A stretch of DNA of 64,000 bases from Actinostola sp. cb2023 (lineage: Eukaryota; Cnidaria; Anthozoa; Actiniaria; Actinostolidae). The notes below the pieces were generated by a model that was not told the origin of the DNA, made no database searches, and saw only the letters and a list, made by a program, of their open reading frames with translations. Every line of letters starts with the position of its first letter. Position 1 is the first letter of the stretch. Position numbers and translations under genes: made by a program. The stretch is from contig JAUJYZ010000473.1 of assembly GCA_033675265.1 (NCBI GenBank), forward strand, positions 262,827 through 326,826. The letters are read 5' to 3'. Positions 32,506 to 43,764 of this stretch are shown one piece after another.

Positions 32506-34439
32506 ATCCAAGACATGTTTATATGTCCCAAACACCGTGGAAGTCTCGGTAGATATTGGAAACCTAAAACAGCGTGTCAGTATCCAGAACATAAGGGAAA
32601 ACTTCAGGCGGTAAAAGGCAATCGTGTTTTTAACGTCACGACTTCAAAAGACGTTCTTCTGATCATTGGATCGGATTTCTTATTCCTGTTGGATCACGTG
32701 AGTAAAATATTCATTTGATATATATACTGTAGTCAAGTATCTGAAATGTCCAATTCCTCCGTGGGGGGGTGGCGTGGCGTGTGGGGAGGTGCGGCGTGGG
32801 GAGGTGTGGCGTGGCGTGTGGGGAGGTGCGGCGTGGGGGGTGCGGTGGGGCGTGTGGTGTGGGGTGGCGTGTGGGGAGGTGCTGCGTGGGGTGTGGTGTG
32901 GCGGGGGGGGTGTGGCGTGGGGTGCTGTGTGGGGAGGTGTAGCGTGGGGAGGTGTGTGGGGAAGTGTGGCTTGGGATGGGGCGTGGCGTGGGAAGGTGTG
33001 GCGTTGGGTGGGTGTGGTGGCGGCGTGGTGTGGTGTGTGTGTGGCATGTGAAGGTGTTGGGTGTGGCGTGGGGTGGGGAGGGCGATGGTGGCGGGGGGTT
33101 TGGGGTGGTATGCTCCCATAAATTTAGGATAGGGCTATGTTGTCAACACAAAAAAAACTCTTTACTTACTTATTAATGTTTTCTGAAACCACTGTATGAT
33201 GATTCATGGGTTCGAAACCACTACTATACATGTCGGGCGGCACCTAGCTATATAACCGGTTTACATGTGGGAGTAACCACAGCCCCCACCCCTCCTTACG
33301 GGGCTCATAGATAAAACTTGTGTTAATAAAGGTGAAGCTTCCCAAATCAATATATGAATCGTAATTTTCACATGGTTTATAACGTTAACATAAATTAATT
33401 TCCTTACATACTCTCACCACCATATTTATCATGATGTTTCTTCAGCTATTTGTAAAAGTTGTCGAAAGATGCACAGTAGCAAGCTGAAGTCTGACTGGCG
33501 CTGGTTGAAAGAACAACAAACAGGCACGTAGGTCCCGGAAAGCTTATTCCCTGGTCAGAGGTTTTCATCAAAAAACAAGGACCTACTTTACTGAGAGAAA
33601 TTGCAGATCGCGGTTTCTTTCGCGTTGTACCACGGGTAATAAAGCAAAGTCTCTACTGATTCTGAGAACGAAGAGGCAGTGTTTCATTGCGAAGAACCAG
33701 GATGCATGAGTGAATTCAGCACTTTTGGTAAACTCCAAGACCATATTCATTTTGGTCAACATGGTAAATCGGAAACATCAGAGAGTGTATATGATGGTCT
33801 TAGACGTGAGTGGGTATCAAAGTTCTCATCACTGACTTTGGAATCCACAATATCGCAGGCGTCAGAAAAAACATCCAGTCATCTAGCAGGCAGTGATGAA
33901 TCGACAACAATGGGATGGGCAATTCAGAAACCAAGAGGAAGTGGATTAAGGTTTTCTGAGAATGTCAAGTCATACGCGATTTGAGCACGGTGAGTCAACA
34001 GGCAGGAAGGCTGACCCATGTCAAGTAGCAGCTGACATGAGGAAATCTCGAGGGATGAATGGTTATCTCAAGTCACAAGTTCAGGGATTCTTTTCAAGAC
34101 TGGCTGCGGCGAGAAGACGAAAAACGCCAATTTCTCATGAAACAGATCAGTTCGAAGATAACGAAGACGTCAACTTCTCAGAAGATGAACTGAGTGGCTC
34201 ATTCCGAGAACCGCAATAGACTGGGACTTATGCATCCAATAACGTACGACGGTTACAACATCTGTGAGCTTGTGAAGTTGAGCACATTAGCTAAATTCAA
34301 CGTAACAATGCTAAAGGCAATGTGCAAACATTTCGAGCTCACATATAAAGCGAGAGATGTAAAGGACACACTGGTAAAGAAATTGAAAGACATGGTTATA
34401 AGGACTGTACGTGCGCGCAAGTGTAGACTGCTGTCGTAG
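32506..34439 (+). pseudogene. element A remnant of the C2H2/DDE gene
   Basis: Three pieces match the six-exon gene of element B. Piece 1 (about 32511-32665) has CPKHRGSLGRYWKP and ends at the equivalent splice donor, which reads AT instead of GT. Piece 2 (from 33446, behind acceptor TTCTTCAG) has ICKSCRKMHSSK, a CxxC motif. Piece 3 (33679-34439, two frameshifts) has the C2H2 finger FHCEEPGCMSEF with HIHFGQH, then GESTGRKADPCQVAADM and VQGFFSRLAAARRRK. The DDE exons are absent. It is a deletion derivative and cannot be autonomous. Confidence 0.7.
32762..33112. repeat. G-rich minisatellite
   Basis: About 350 bp of imperfect repeats of GTGGGGAGGTGCGGCGTGG on the plus strand, almost without C-runs. 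It can form G-quadruplexes in principle. It lies in the intron region of the element A gene. The long frames on both strands (Gly/Val-rich and Pro/His-rich) are by-products. Confidence 0.85.
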
Positions 34440-34663
34440 CCATAAAGGCCAATTTAGACGGCACGACTTTTGCCTACAATATATTCGCGCACACAACTTG
34501 CTCGTGCTTTAATACTTACCGGGTACACGTTTCCCACAGCATAGCTGCATTAGCATATTCCATTCTCTTTGGGACTGCGACAGGTTAAACGTTTTGGTCA
34601 GTACTGTAACTACTCCAAAAGATCCTCTGAGTGATATCGAATGGAAGTACAAAGAGAATAGAA

Positions 34664-35703
34664 CTGAAGTGCATGGTTATCAACAGCATGGCTATCCTAG
34701 CTACATCTTCCAGCTCACTAGCGGTTTTCAGTGTAAGTTATAGTTTATAATTTATAGTCGAACAGTTTGAAGTGTCACCCAACGTCCTTCGAACTGAAGC
34801 GGAATTAATGGCGTTCAACAGTCTAAATCGTAACCAAACACAGTAAGTAAGAGTTCTAACGTCTATTAATGAGAAGCATTTTAGTCATCGAAGTAAATTC
34901 ATAACAAAGTGTAACGGCCTTGGTCAAGTGCATTTGCCGTGCAAAGAAACGACCAACATTCTACTCCTGTGGAATTGCAATTTGTACTGTTATGCTGGTC
35001 TGAAGTGTTGTTGAAAGAACGGAAGTTATATTTCTTGATATCACGAGGATAAGTGCCGTATTTTAACTGAAAAACAGGAATGTCGGGGGTGAAAACAACG
35101 GATATGCTAATGAGCTGTCACGCTCGCTATTCATGTAAACACGCCAAATATGACTTGTATTCATCGCTTTTTTTCTTCCTGTTCGAGAGACATACCCACA
35201 GGTTTAACGTTAGAATCTGACACTAGCAGGTTATAGCTTTACCGTGAAATGCATTTCTGCATAGATTTCCGTCGCACTTTTGAAATATTAACCATTTTAT
35301 ACGGCTATATTCTCGTGCGAATTCATCAGGCGTTAAGAGGGGTAACTTTGAAATCACCTGATTTCCTTGGGATTTTTCAAACACAAATAATATTTCGGTT
35401 TTGAACTCAAGGAATGTATCTTGGAACTGAAATAATAGTAACGGTTCATATCATTTGATTAATTTCTTCTTCTGTACGTAGCGCGGCTCTAAAAACCGGT
35501 CATTTCGAGTCCGTGAATCAGGCCTAGAAACCCCGTGACCGTCAAAATTAGGTTTTGGTTCGTAAAAAAATCAAAGAAGATTTTTTGACAAAAACCAGTT
35601 GGTTTTTAATACATGTGTACCAAATCCTTTCAGCCTGCAAAACTTAAAGGAAATCGATTTTCCGTCGCGAAGACGACCGGTCCGCTTTTAGCGGGACAGC
35701 CAC
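34664..35703. repeat. element A right TIR
   Basis: Uninterrupted 1040-bp arm, nearly identical to the left arm; its TTAA at 35644-35647 is the empty site for element D. Confidence 0.92.
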
Positions 35704-35707
35704 TTAA

Positions 35708-38217
35708 CATGGTGATATGTTACATATTTACATTGATTGTCCCCCAGATTGGGAATTAGGGATCTATTGTATGACTTGTTCAGTTAATTGTCACCAAAGT
35801 CATCTTGCATGTGATTAATGTCCCACTTGCCTTTGACAAAAAGAAGTTTTACCACAATCTATGAATTTCTCGCATTTTGATTGGTCGAGAGCCGTGGTAA
35901 ATAGGAGTACATACCACAGTATTACGTCATAAGTCGATCGTCTGATGCAAAAATTTTAATTTTGTCAAACGAAAAACATGTTTTCAGCTACATATTTTAC
36001 AGTGACTAAGAGTACATACCGAACTGACTATCGTAAATCACAACCATAGTTCGTAGCAAGCCAAATATTTCATCAGTTGCAGTTACATTCTCCACAGTTT
36101 GTTCTTCGTTCAAGTAAAAACTGCTAGATCTATCGTATCGATGCTTATAGATTCACGGTAATAAAAGTGCATTTGTTGACTTTTGGACACTCTGATAATA
36201 AATCCACAGACCATCAAAGATTCCGCTGAAGTACTGTTCTCTAACGTTATTTCATATTTTTCAAGACATGTTCACCACGACCTCGTGCTTTTCTCCATTG
36301 ACTACATTTTCCAGATTTTAGTCTTTAGAGTATTTTTCGGCTTTGTTGACTGTCAAAAGGCATTTTTCAGATTTCACGCAATAACCAGGCACAAGGTGAA
36401 GCTTTCCCCACTGATAAATAATTATCTGAGAGTTTCTTTCAGACTTGAAAACTTTGATTTTGAACTGACCAGTTGGCTGATCCCCGAACCAAATTCGGCT
36501 ACGCCTCGTGAGTACATAACATTTTGACCATGTCATGACGTAATATCGTGGTAAATAAGAGGACATACCACGGCTAGCCATCGTAAATTAGTTAATTACA
36601 CATGTATTACCTATTAGAAAATAGAATGAAATTGAAATTGAAATGAATTAGACCCCATCCACACTTAATAAATGTGGAGCTCTATCATTTTCATTTGAAA
36701 ACGCAAACCAAAACAAAGTGTTTTAAAAATGCATTAAAAAAATGCAAACAGGACCTAGCCAGTCTTATAGTACCGCATAATTTTCATATATCTCTATATA
36801 CACAAAAGTTACTAATGTTTGGAGTAGAAATATATTAACTGTGTTAATATCATGTACGTGTATGTCTTTATTAACACAGTAAATATATTCTACTCCAAAC
36901 ATTAGTAAATTTTGTGTGTATAAAGAGACAGCAAAAATCCAAACTGATTAGCAATTTAACAATTTTTAAAATAATTTAACAAAAGTGATTATCGGTGAAT
37001 ATTCACCAAGACGAAGTCGACGTGAATATTCACCATAAATCACAGAGCCTGAGGTGAATAATTATTGTTTTAGTATAATTTTAGACTTGAATATCAGAGA
37101 TTAGAATATAGCCATACTCACTCGACCAATCAGTGCCCAGCATTTGTGCGCTCTATATCTCATAAAGTAACTAATAGGGCTTTAACAATGGACTCATTAG
37201 TATTCTCTATATAGAGAATACTAATAAAGCTCTTTGTTTTCTTTTGTTACAAAGCCTCATTAGTATTCTCTATATAGGGAATACTAATGACTAACTTAGA
37301 GAATACTAGAGTGCAAATATTATATCCATGAAATAGTTAACTAACTAAATAGTACTAATAAATAGCACCAAATGCTTTATCATTGTTGTCTACTCAGTAG
37401 TAAAACTAGTAAAATGTTAATTAGTACTAAATGTTAGCGCTTATTTCACGGATATAATATTTGCACTCTAATATATAACGTGTACTAAGAAAAACTATAT
37501 ACACAAAATATTATAATACAATCTTAGTTTAATCTTCAAATACTGTTCAAATATTATATCATAATCCAATAAATCGACAGTTATTTGGATTCGTTAAGCA
37601 GCTAGATTTAATACATGAATAGTGATACAGAAATACAGATCATAACTATACTAAACACTAAAGAAACGTAGCGAGTCACTTACTCTTCAAAATGAAATCA
37701 CAAACGAGTTTCTCCATGTTCTGCAAGAAGTGTAGATGTAGTTCTCCGTATGATTGCGATATAGGTAGCCCAATCTTTCAATATATTAAATGTCCACATC
37801 GTGCTTGATAGTTTTCTTTGGTGTTTATTTTTTCTCTTGTTTTTCAATTTCGTCCGTTCTAACTGCTTTGAAGAAACTTTGAGATTTCTGTCTTCATTTC
37901 CACAACAAATATCGGCAATTTCTAGCTTTGCAAGCTTCGTATTTAAAGCCTCAAGCTTCGGATATTCATCATGCTTCACTCCACTGAAGTCACACACAAC
38001 TGAACAGCTTTGCATAAGCGTATGTGCATTTGAAATCAGTCATAACGAGCCGCAGTCACTTAGTTACCAAAGAACCCCCCACAGATGCGGTAATAGTTTA
38101 TTACCGCATCTGTTGGGGGTCTTGCTGGTCTATCTTGTAAAGGTCTGTCGAGAACGAGTGGTGTTACTTCTAACACTATACAATGCAACGAAACCGGCTC
38201 TTCAGCAGTCAACATAT
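35708..38217. other. repeat-rich intergenic DNA, no gene
   Basis: Contains a foldback of about 685 bp (35890-36574) with GCCGTGGTA/TACCACGGC ends, a palindrome at about 36793-36930, repeats of TAGTATTCTCTATATA near 37200-37300, the TA-type MITE copy 2 at 37307-37470, and a 22-bp-stem hairpin at 38073-38121. Frames at 36183-36527 and 37801-38364 have no recognisable domain. Confidence 0.5.
37307..37470. mobile_element. TA-type MITE, copy 2
   Basis: 164 bp; the ends TAGAGTGCAAATATTATATC and the inverted GATATAATATTTGCACTCTA match copy 1 at 8791-8935 in the first ten bases and in the TGAAA/TTTCA and TAGTACTAA inner motifs. Confidence 0.75.
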
Positions 38218-38350
38218 TGTAACGGTTTTAGTAACGTCCTTTTATTTTACTTAATCGTTGCTCAATCACACTCTAGTCATCCGATCCCTCATCTAACATG
38301 TTACACAATCTCTAGAGGTCATATGTCACGCCATGACTCAAACCGTCACA
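38218..38350 (-). repeat. 3' LTR
   Basis: On the minus strand it runs TGTGACGGTT to CCGTTACA, with TG/CA ends, 133 bp. Directly before it is a purine run (GGGGGGAGTAG in sense), at 38351-38365, serving as polypurine tract. Confidence 0.88.
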
Positions 38351-38455
38351 CTACTCCCCCCTAAATGAAGGGACGTGACCTCACGTCCTAAGTTTAGAAT
38401 AAAAAGCAACCGTAACATCAAATCAATACTCTTAGCTAGTTACAAGAATCAGTCT

Positions 38456-40594
38456 CTAGTTAGTGTCATAGTCTTTAAGCCAACCAGGGGCTTTTCTATT
38501 TCTTTGTTGCCTGCTGATGCGGTTCTGAATCTGATCACTGTCTGTACCATCAGCTAGAGGTTCAAGTCTGACCTCGCCGCTCTTGGGGCTGCCTGTGGTT
38601 TCCTCAGTAGGTAGAGCGTCCAGCCATGTGGGTGCATTGGTACCCTCGTATGGTTTGAGGCGGTTATGGTGTACAACCTTTGGTTTTGTTTTAGCTCCCT
38701 TCTGAATGCGATAGGTTACGTCGTCCAGTTGGCTGATGACAAGGAACGGTCCCTCATAAACATCATTTTGTAGTTTCGGACACCGCCCTTTCTTTCTCTT
38801 TGGGTTATGTAGCCAGACCGCATCCCCCCGATTAAAGTGGTTGCAACGTACACCCCGATGGTCATAATAGCGCTTTTGACGCTCAGTCTCATGCTTCAAG
38901 TGTTGCCTGGCAAATCTATGGACGGTCTCCATTCTCTTCAGTAGTTTTCCTGCATACTCGGACCGGTTGGCAGTCCCTCTAGAGTCGTCTGGAGGATGGC
39001 CCATTAGCAGGTCTACGGGCATTGCTGCCTCCCTCCCGAGCATTAACATACTGGGGGTGCACCCGGTCGTCTCGTGTACTGCTGTCCGGTACGCCATCAT
39101 TAGCAGAGGCAGGTGCACATCCCAGTCACGTTGATTTTCTGCTGTAAATTTTGCCATCATAGACTCCAGGGTTCGATTATAACGTTCAACCATCCCGTCT
39201 GATTGAGGGTGCAGAGGTGTAGTCCTTGTTTTTTCGATTCCGAGTAGGGTGCACATTTCTTTGAAGACTGCGGACTCAAAGTTTCTTCCTTGGTCGGAGT
39301 GTATCTGTAAGGGTACCCCAAATCTGGCCACAAACTCATCAACCACCTTTGTTGCCACTGTCACAGCTTCCTGGTTAGGAATTGCATAGGCTTCCGTCCA
39401 CTTCGTGAAGTAGTCGGCTACCACCAGCACGTACTTGTTTGAATTGTCAGACTCCGGAAGAGGACCCAAGACATCCAGCGCTACCCTCTCCATTGGTGCT
39501 CCAACGTTGTAATTTCTCATAGCGGCACGAGGTGTCCTCTGTGGTTTCTTGCGTGCCGCACAGAGATCGCACCTCCGGCACCAGTCTCTAACGGTCTGTG
39601 AGCATCTGTGCCAATAAAACCTCTGTCTGACTCGTCCAAGTGTTTTTGAGACTCCCAGGTGTCCTGCTGTCTTGGCGTCATGCATGGCACGAAGGACTTC
39701 TGGCCTCAGCGTCCTGGGGACCACGAGCTGCCACTGAACATCTTCGCCTGAGTCTGTTTCCCATCTTCTGTATAGGACGCCATCATGAAGCTGTACTCTC
39801 GCCCATTGGCTCCAGTATGCTTTCACAGCGCAGCTCTCCGCAGACACTTCGGCCCATGCTGGTCTCTCGGCTGTTGTCTCCTTCCAGTGTATGAGTGGGC
39901 TGAGGTCGGGGTCCTTTAGTTGTTCTTGTCGTAGGTCTTCATTGGACCACCTGGAAGTCCAGGAGTCTGGTATCTTTGTCTTAGTTACTTCTCGCGTCTC
40001 TGCAGACCTCAGTCCTCGCGCGGTTGTTTCCGCCTTGCCACATTCCTTTGGTGCGGTATCTTGGTGAACCCGTTCCTTCTGTTCAAGGTTTTGACAATGA
40101 TTACAGTCCTCGCAGGGTCTCCTCGATAGGGCGTCTGCATTTCCGTGCTTTACCCCGCTGCGATGTTCGATGGTAAGGTCGTATGTTCCTAAGAATTCAA
40201 GCCATCGTGCTAACTGACCCTCTGGATTCTTGAAGTTCATCAGCCACCTTAAGGCACCGTGGTCTGTCCTAACTAGGAATGGCCTTCCGTAAAGGTAATG
40301 ATGAAATCTCTTTACAGCATTGACAATGGCCAGGAGTTCCTTACGGGTGACGCAATAATTCCTCTCAGCTTTAGATAGGGATTTACTATAGTAGGCAATC
40401 ACCTTCTCTTCCCCATCTTGGACTTGTGAGAGCACTGCGCCCAAGCCGATGTTGCTTGCGTCTGTGTCCAGAATGAAGGGGTCTTTGCTCGTGGGGTATG
40501 CCAGAACCGGCGCCGTTGAAAGTGTGGTCTTTAACTGGTTGAAGGCGACGTCGCATTCCGAAGTCCATACGAACTCCCTTCCTTTCTCTGTCAA
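38456..40594 (-). pseudogene. Gypsy pol: RNase H and integrase
   Basis: 712 codons. RNase H carries D in LDTDASNIG, E in TRKELLAIV and D in RTDHGALRW. The zinc-binding integrase N-terminus (HLGVSKTLGR with CRRCDLC) is followed by the rve core: D in LDVLGPLP, D in HSDQGRNFES, E in ERYNRTLESM; then a GPY/F-type tail (YEGPFLVISQLDD). It joins the RT frame after a 1-nt shift near 40610 (TTT run). The integrase inserts the cDNA; RNase H degrades the RNA strand. Confidence 0.92.
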
Positions 40595-40628
40595 GCGGTG
40601 AAGGGGACGCGCAATGTCAGCAAAACCC

Positions 40629-42360
40629 TTAATGAACCGTCGATAATAAAGAGCACAGTCCTAGGAAGCTTCGCATTTCGCTTGCTCGAGATGGTACTGG
40701 CCAGTCCATTACCGCGCGGTTCTTCTCGGGGTCTGTGGAGATGCCATCGGCGCTAACCACGTGACCTAGGAAGTACACTGACTGCTGGAAAAGGCGACAC
40801 TTCTTCGGGTTTAGCTTAACTCCAGCATTCCTCAGACGTTCCATGACGTCACGCAGCCTTACTATTTCTGCTTCAAAGGTATCCGCATGGACGATGATGT
40901 CGTCGAGGTATGCCAGACACACCTCCCAGGGTAACCCAGCCAGCACTTTCTCGATGAATCTTTCAAAAGTCGCTGGAGCGTTTACCAATCCGAATGGCAT
41001 TACAGCGAAGTGATAGAGTCCTCCGCTTCCGGTAGCGAAAGCTGTCTTCTCACGATCCTCCGGTGCTAAGGCGACCTGCCAGTAGCCACTTGAGAGGTCC
41101 AGCGTAGAGAACCATCGTGATCCCGTCAGAGCGTCAAAGCACGAGTCTGCCAATGGTAATGGGTACGAGTCCCTGAGAGTAACTTCGTTCAGTTTCCGGT
41201 AATCGACGCAGAACCGTGTAGACCCGTCTTTCTTCTTAACGAGGACAATCGGTGATGCCCAAGCGCTAGAGGATGGCTCGATGATTCCATCGTTCAGCAT
41301 CTTCTTTACGTGTTCCTCTGCCTCCGCTCGTCTGTGCATTGGTAGGCGGCGAGCTGGCTGCTTTATCGGTATGGTATCGCCGGTGTTTATTCGATGCTCA
41401 ACGAGGTTCGTCCTGCCGAGGTCGCCAGGGGAACAAGTAAAGATATCAGCATACTCGATCAACAGTGCACTGAGCTTTTCTCGTTGGGCACTGCTAAGTT
41501 CGTTGCCACTCTTCTGAAACATGTCTTCCAGATGCTTTGGCACAGCCGTGCTGCACTTTGTTGGTTCCCTGTTAACACAGCGGACTGGTTCCTCCTTCAT
41601 TTCGCGAAACTGTGAGTTGACCTCAATAACGTCCTCGCACGATGCGGCAACCGTTCCTTTATACAATGTGCATGGTGTGTTGGTCACGTTTAACACTCTT
41701 AAGGGCACGACTTCCTTTTCCGTGTTGACCAGCGTTTTTGCGAGTAGGAGACTTTGTGTCTTTGCGAATCGTACTGAAGGTTCCAGCACGCCCATGCTGC
41801 CACTTGACCGCGGGTCAATGAACCTCCCTGGTACGATTAGTTCGCTTCCCGGTGGAATGACGGTTGTGCTTTCCACTACGACTCGACGGCATCCTTGTTC
41901 GCTGGACTCAGTTGCAGGAGCAAATTGGAGTTCACAGGAACCATTTTTGCAAACGAGCTCCCCACCAAAGGTGCGTAAGAAATCCAGACCAAGTATGCCT
42001 TCTGGCTCGATATCTGCCACCCATATTGGATGAAGGGCTTCGATGTTCCCAACGCGAACTTTGCACATGCCACGTCCCTGGAATGGTGCGGTGCTCCCAT
42101 TGGCCAATACCATGGTAGTTGCTGCGTCCTCCAACAATGGTCGGTCACTCTGTGGGATCTGTTCAATAACGACGGACTTTATAATGGTTATATTTGCACC
42201 GGTATCAATTAAGAAATCAACCGGGACTCCTTGAACATAGCCCCTTATGTAAAGCCCGTCGTTACAGTCCTTTACTTTTCCCGATTTAACAGCTGGGTTG
42301 TTGGGTCGTATTGACTGTTCAGCTACCGAGTTCAGGCCCTCGAGCTCGGCAGACTGTCGT
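40629..42360 (-). CDS. Gypsy pol: protease and reverse transcriptase
   Basis: The open frame begins within the end of gag (about 42360) in the -1 frame, with no stop before the protease. The aspartic protease active site DTGAN is at about 42200-42210 (FLIDTGANITIIK). RT motifs follow: WASPIVLVKKKDGSTRFCVD, FSTLDLSSGYWQVAL, FGLVNAPATF and the catalytic YLDDIIV. An overlap of gag and pol in different frames suggests -1 ribosomal frameshifting, though no slippery site was verified. The frame breaks near 40629 before RNase H. Confidence 0.9.
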
Positions 42361-43605
42361 TTCCCGATAGTGGACTGTTGACTTGTTGCTTTGTGGTTTG
42401 TGCTCTTTTGGGACAGTCACGTCGAAGATGGTTCTTATCGCCACAAGCCCAGCATCCGTCTCCTCGAAAGCGTTGGTGGTTCTGTTGCACAGAGCAAAGG
42501 CCTTGAACCAGGCGTTTTAACTCCTCTATCTCCTCGCGCAGGCCGTCATTCGTCTTTTTCGTTTTGTCGTTCTCGGCGCTGTTCGTTGTAACTTGAGCGG
42601 CTCTCGCTGACCTTTGGCGTTGTTTCTCAGCGCTCATGAATGCTTCAAGCTCTACGGCAACGCCCAGTGCTTCGTTTAGTGACTTTGGTCGTGCTTGACG
42701 TATCTTCCATCGCATGTCTGTCTCCGTTATAGCGTCTAGGAAGTAGTCTCGGGCAAGGATATCACGTAAGTCTACTGCTGCGCTTGGATAGGCTTGACGG
42801 GTCAAGCGCCTGATGGCCTGTGCCAACTCAGGTAGACTCTCATCTTTCTCCCGCTGGCGGTTCTTTACGTTGACTCTGAACATCTCGGTTTTATTTTCAG
42901 TTCCGAACCGTGTTGCGAGCGCCGCTGTCAGGCTTTTAAAGTTACGTCTCTCTTCACCACTTAGGTCACCAAGGACTGTTCGCGCCTGTCCTACCAGGCT
43001 CACGGCGAGGTAGGCGGCTTTCTCTTCGCTATTCCAATCATTAAGGTCAGCGACCATTTCGAACTGGGCCTCGTAATCCTCCCAGGATGTTGTCCCCTCG
43101 TACACAGCGGGACGTACGCGAGGTCTCGTGGGCTGATATTGTTTGCACCACCGCCCCCTTTTCCTGTTTTGGTGATTTGAGTAGCGTTGTTTACGGTTTC
43201 TTCATCCTTTGCCTTCGCTAATTCTTCGATTTTAGCGAGAGCGTCGAACAGTTCATCGTTCTCGTGGTCTACCATGTTTTTCTCGTTACAATTTCCATTG
43301 CTTGTGGTTGTCGAGCTCGTTTGTTTACTTTCGACTGTCAGCAATCGTTTCGTTAAATCGTTTAACCTATTCTCCAGTTGGGAATTCTGTGTGTTCACGG
43401 TCTCACTCAGCGATTCCACAGCTTGAAAGATCTTTCCGAGTTGGTTGCATGTCGAGTCGTCTTGTTCTTCTTCGTTCTTTCCCTTGACGATTACCGGTGT
43501 CGACATTCTCCACGTGTCTGAGCATGCTTGTTCCAGCTCCTCGGGGTTCATGTCCATCAAACTGTCAAACTTCACTTCCGAATCACTAGTACATTTACTT
43601 GACAT
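42332..43605 (-). pseudogene. Gypsy gag, frameshifted
   Basis: The N-terminal part starts at the ATG at 43603-43605 (MSSKCTSDSEVKFDSL), has a coiled-coil stretch, and shifts frame near 43125. The capsid part (WEDYEAQFEMVADLNDW, SLPELAQAIRRL) and a CCHC zinc knuckle CWACGDKNHLRRDC follow to the stop at 42332. About 420 aa. Gag packages the RNA in virus-like particles. The GTG-initiated extension into the primer-binding site is rejected as a start. Confidence 0.87.
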
Positions 43606-43618
43606 TTTCTTGTAGTTA

Positions 43619-43637
43619 ATCCCAAACGCGGCCACCA
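43619..43637 (-). promoter_or_regulatory. tRNA primer-binding site
   Basis: In sense TGGTGGCCGCGTTTGGGAT, two bases after the LTR end. It begins TGG, the complement of a tRNA CCA 3' end; I cannot name the tRNA. Confidence 0.75.
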
Positions 43638-43639
43638 GT

Positions 43640-43764
43640 TGTAACGGTTTTAGTAACGTCCTTTTATTTTACTTAATCGTTGCTCAATCACACTCTAGTC
43701 ATCCGATCCCTCATCTAACATGTTACACAATCTCTAGAGGTCATATGTCACGCCATGACTCAAC
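43640..43764 (-). repeat. 5' LTR, outer end missing
   Basis: Identical to 38218-38342 across the shared length, but the last 8 bases (the TGTGACGG start of U3) are replaced by the first unit of the 92-bp satellite. Confidence 0.85.

Larger units (their letters stand above)
29333..35703. mobile_element. long-TIR TTAA element A
   Basis: A 6.4-kb element flanked by TTAA at 29329-29332 and 35704-35707. Termini GTGGCTGTCCCGCTAAAAGC are inverted. TIRs are about 1040 bp: left 29333-29392 plus 31162-32141 (split by nested element D), right 34664-35703, with very few mismatches, so it is young. The core (32142-34663) carries parts of a gene also found intact in element B. Ends and target resemble no classical piggyBac. 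I tentatively place it near Sola-type elements. Confidence 0.85.
38218..43764 (-). mobile_element. Ty3/Gypsy LTR retrotransposon
   Basis: The element is read on the minus strand: 5' LTR 43640-43764 (partial), primer-binding site 43619-43637, gag, pol (protease, RT, RNase H, integrase), polypurine tract, 3' LTR 38218-38350. The order RNase H then integrase with a GPY/F-like end and no chromodomain places it among Ty3/Gypsy elements. LTRs are only 133 bp. The LTR copies match over all 125 shared bases, implying recent insertion, yet gag and pol each have a frameshift. Confidence 0.93.

Noticed and set aside
32733..33121. Pro/His-rich and Gly/Val-rich frames on both strands
   Set aside because: Products of the G-rich minisatellite; all frames are open because stop codons are rare in GTGGGG-type repeats.
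33446..34439. Independent host C2H2 zinc-finger gene in element A
   Set aside because: The pieces follow the exon order of the element B gene, lie between long TIRs, and have frameshifts and a lost donor site.
41281..42234. Forward-strand frames opposite the Gypsy pol gene
   Set aside because: Antisense shadows of the protease/RT frame with no domain.
43606..43635. GTG start of gag at 43635
   Set aside because: It falls in the primer-binding site; the ATG at 43605 is the reasonable start.
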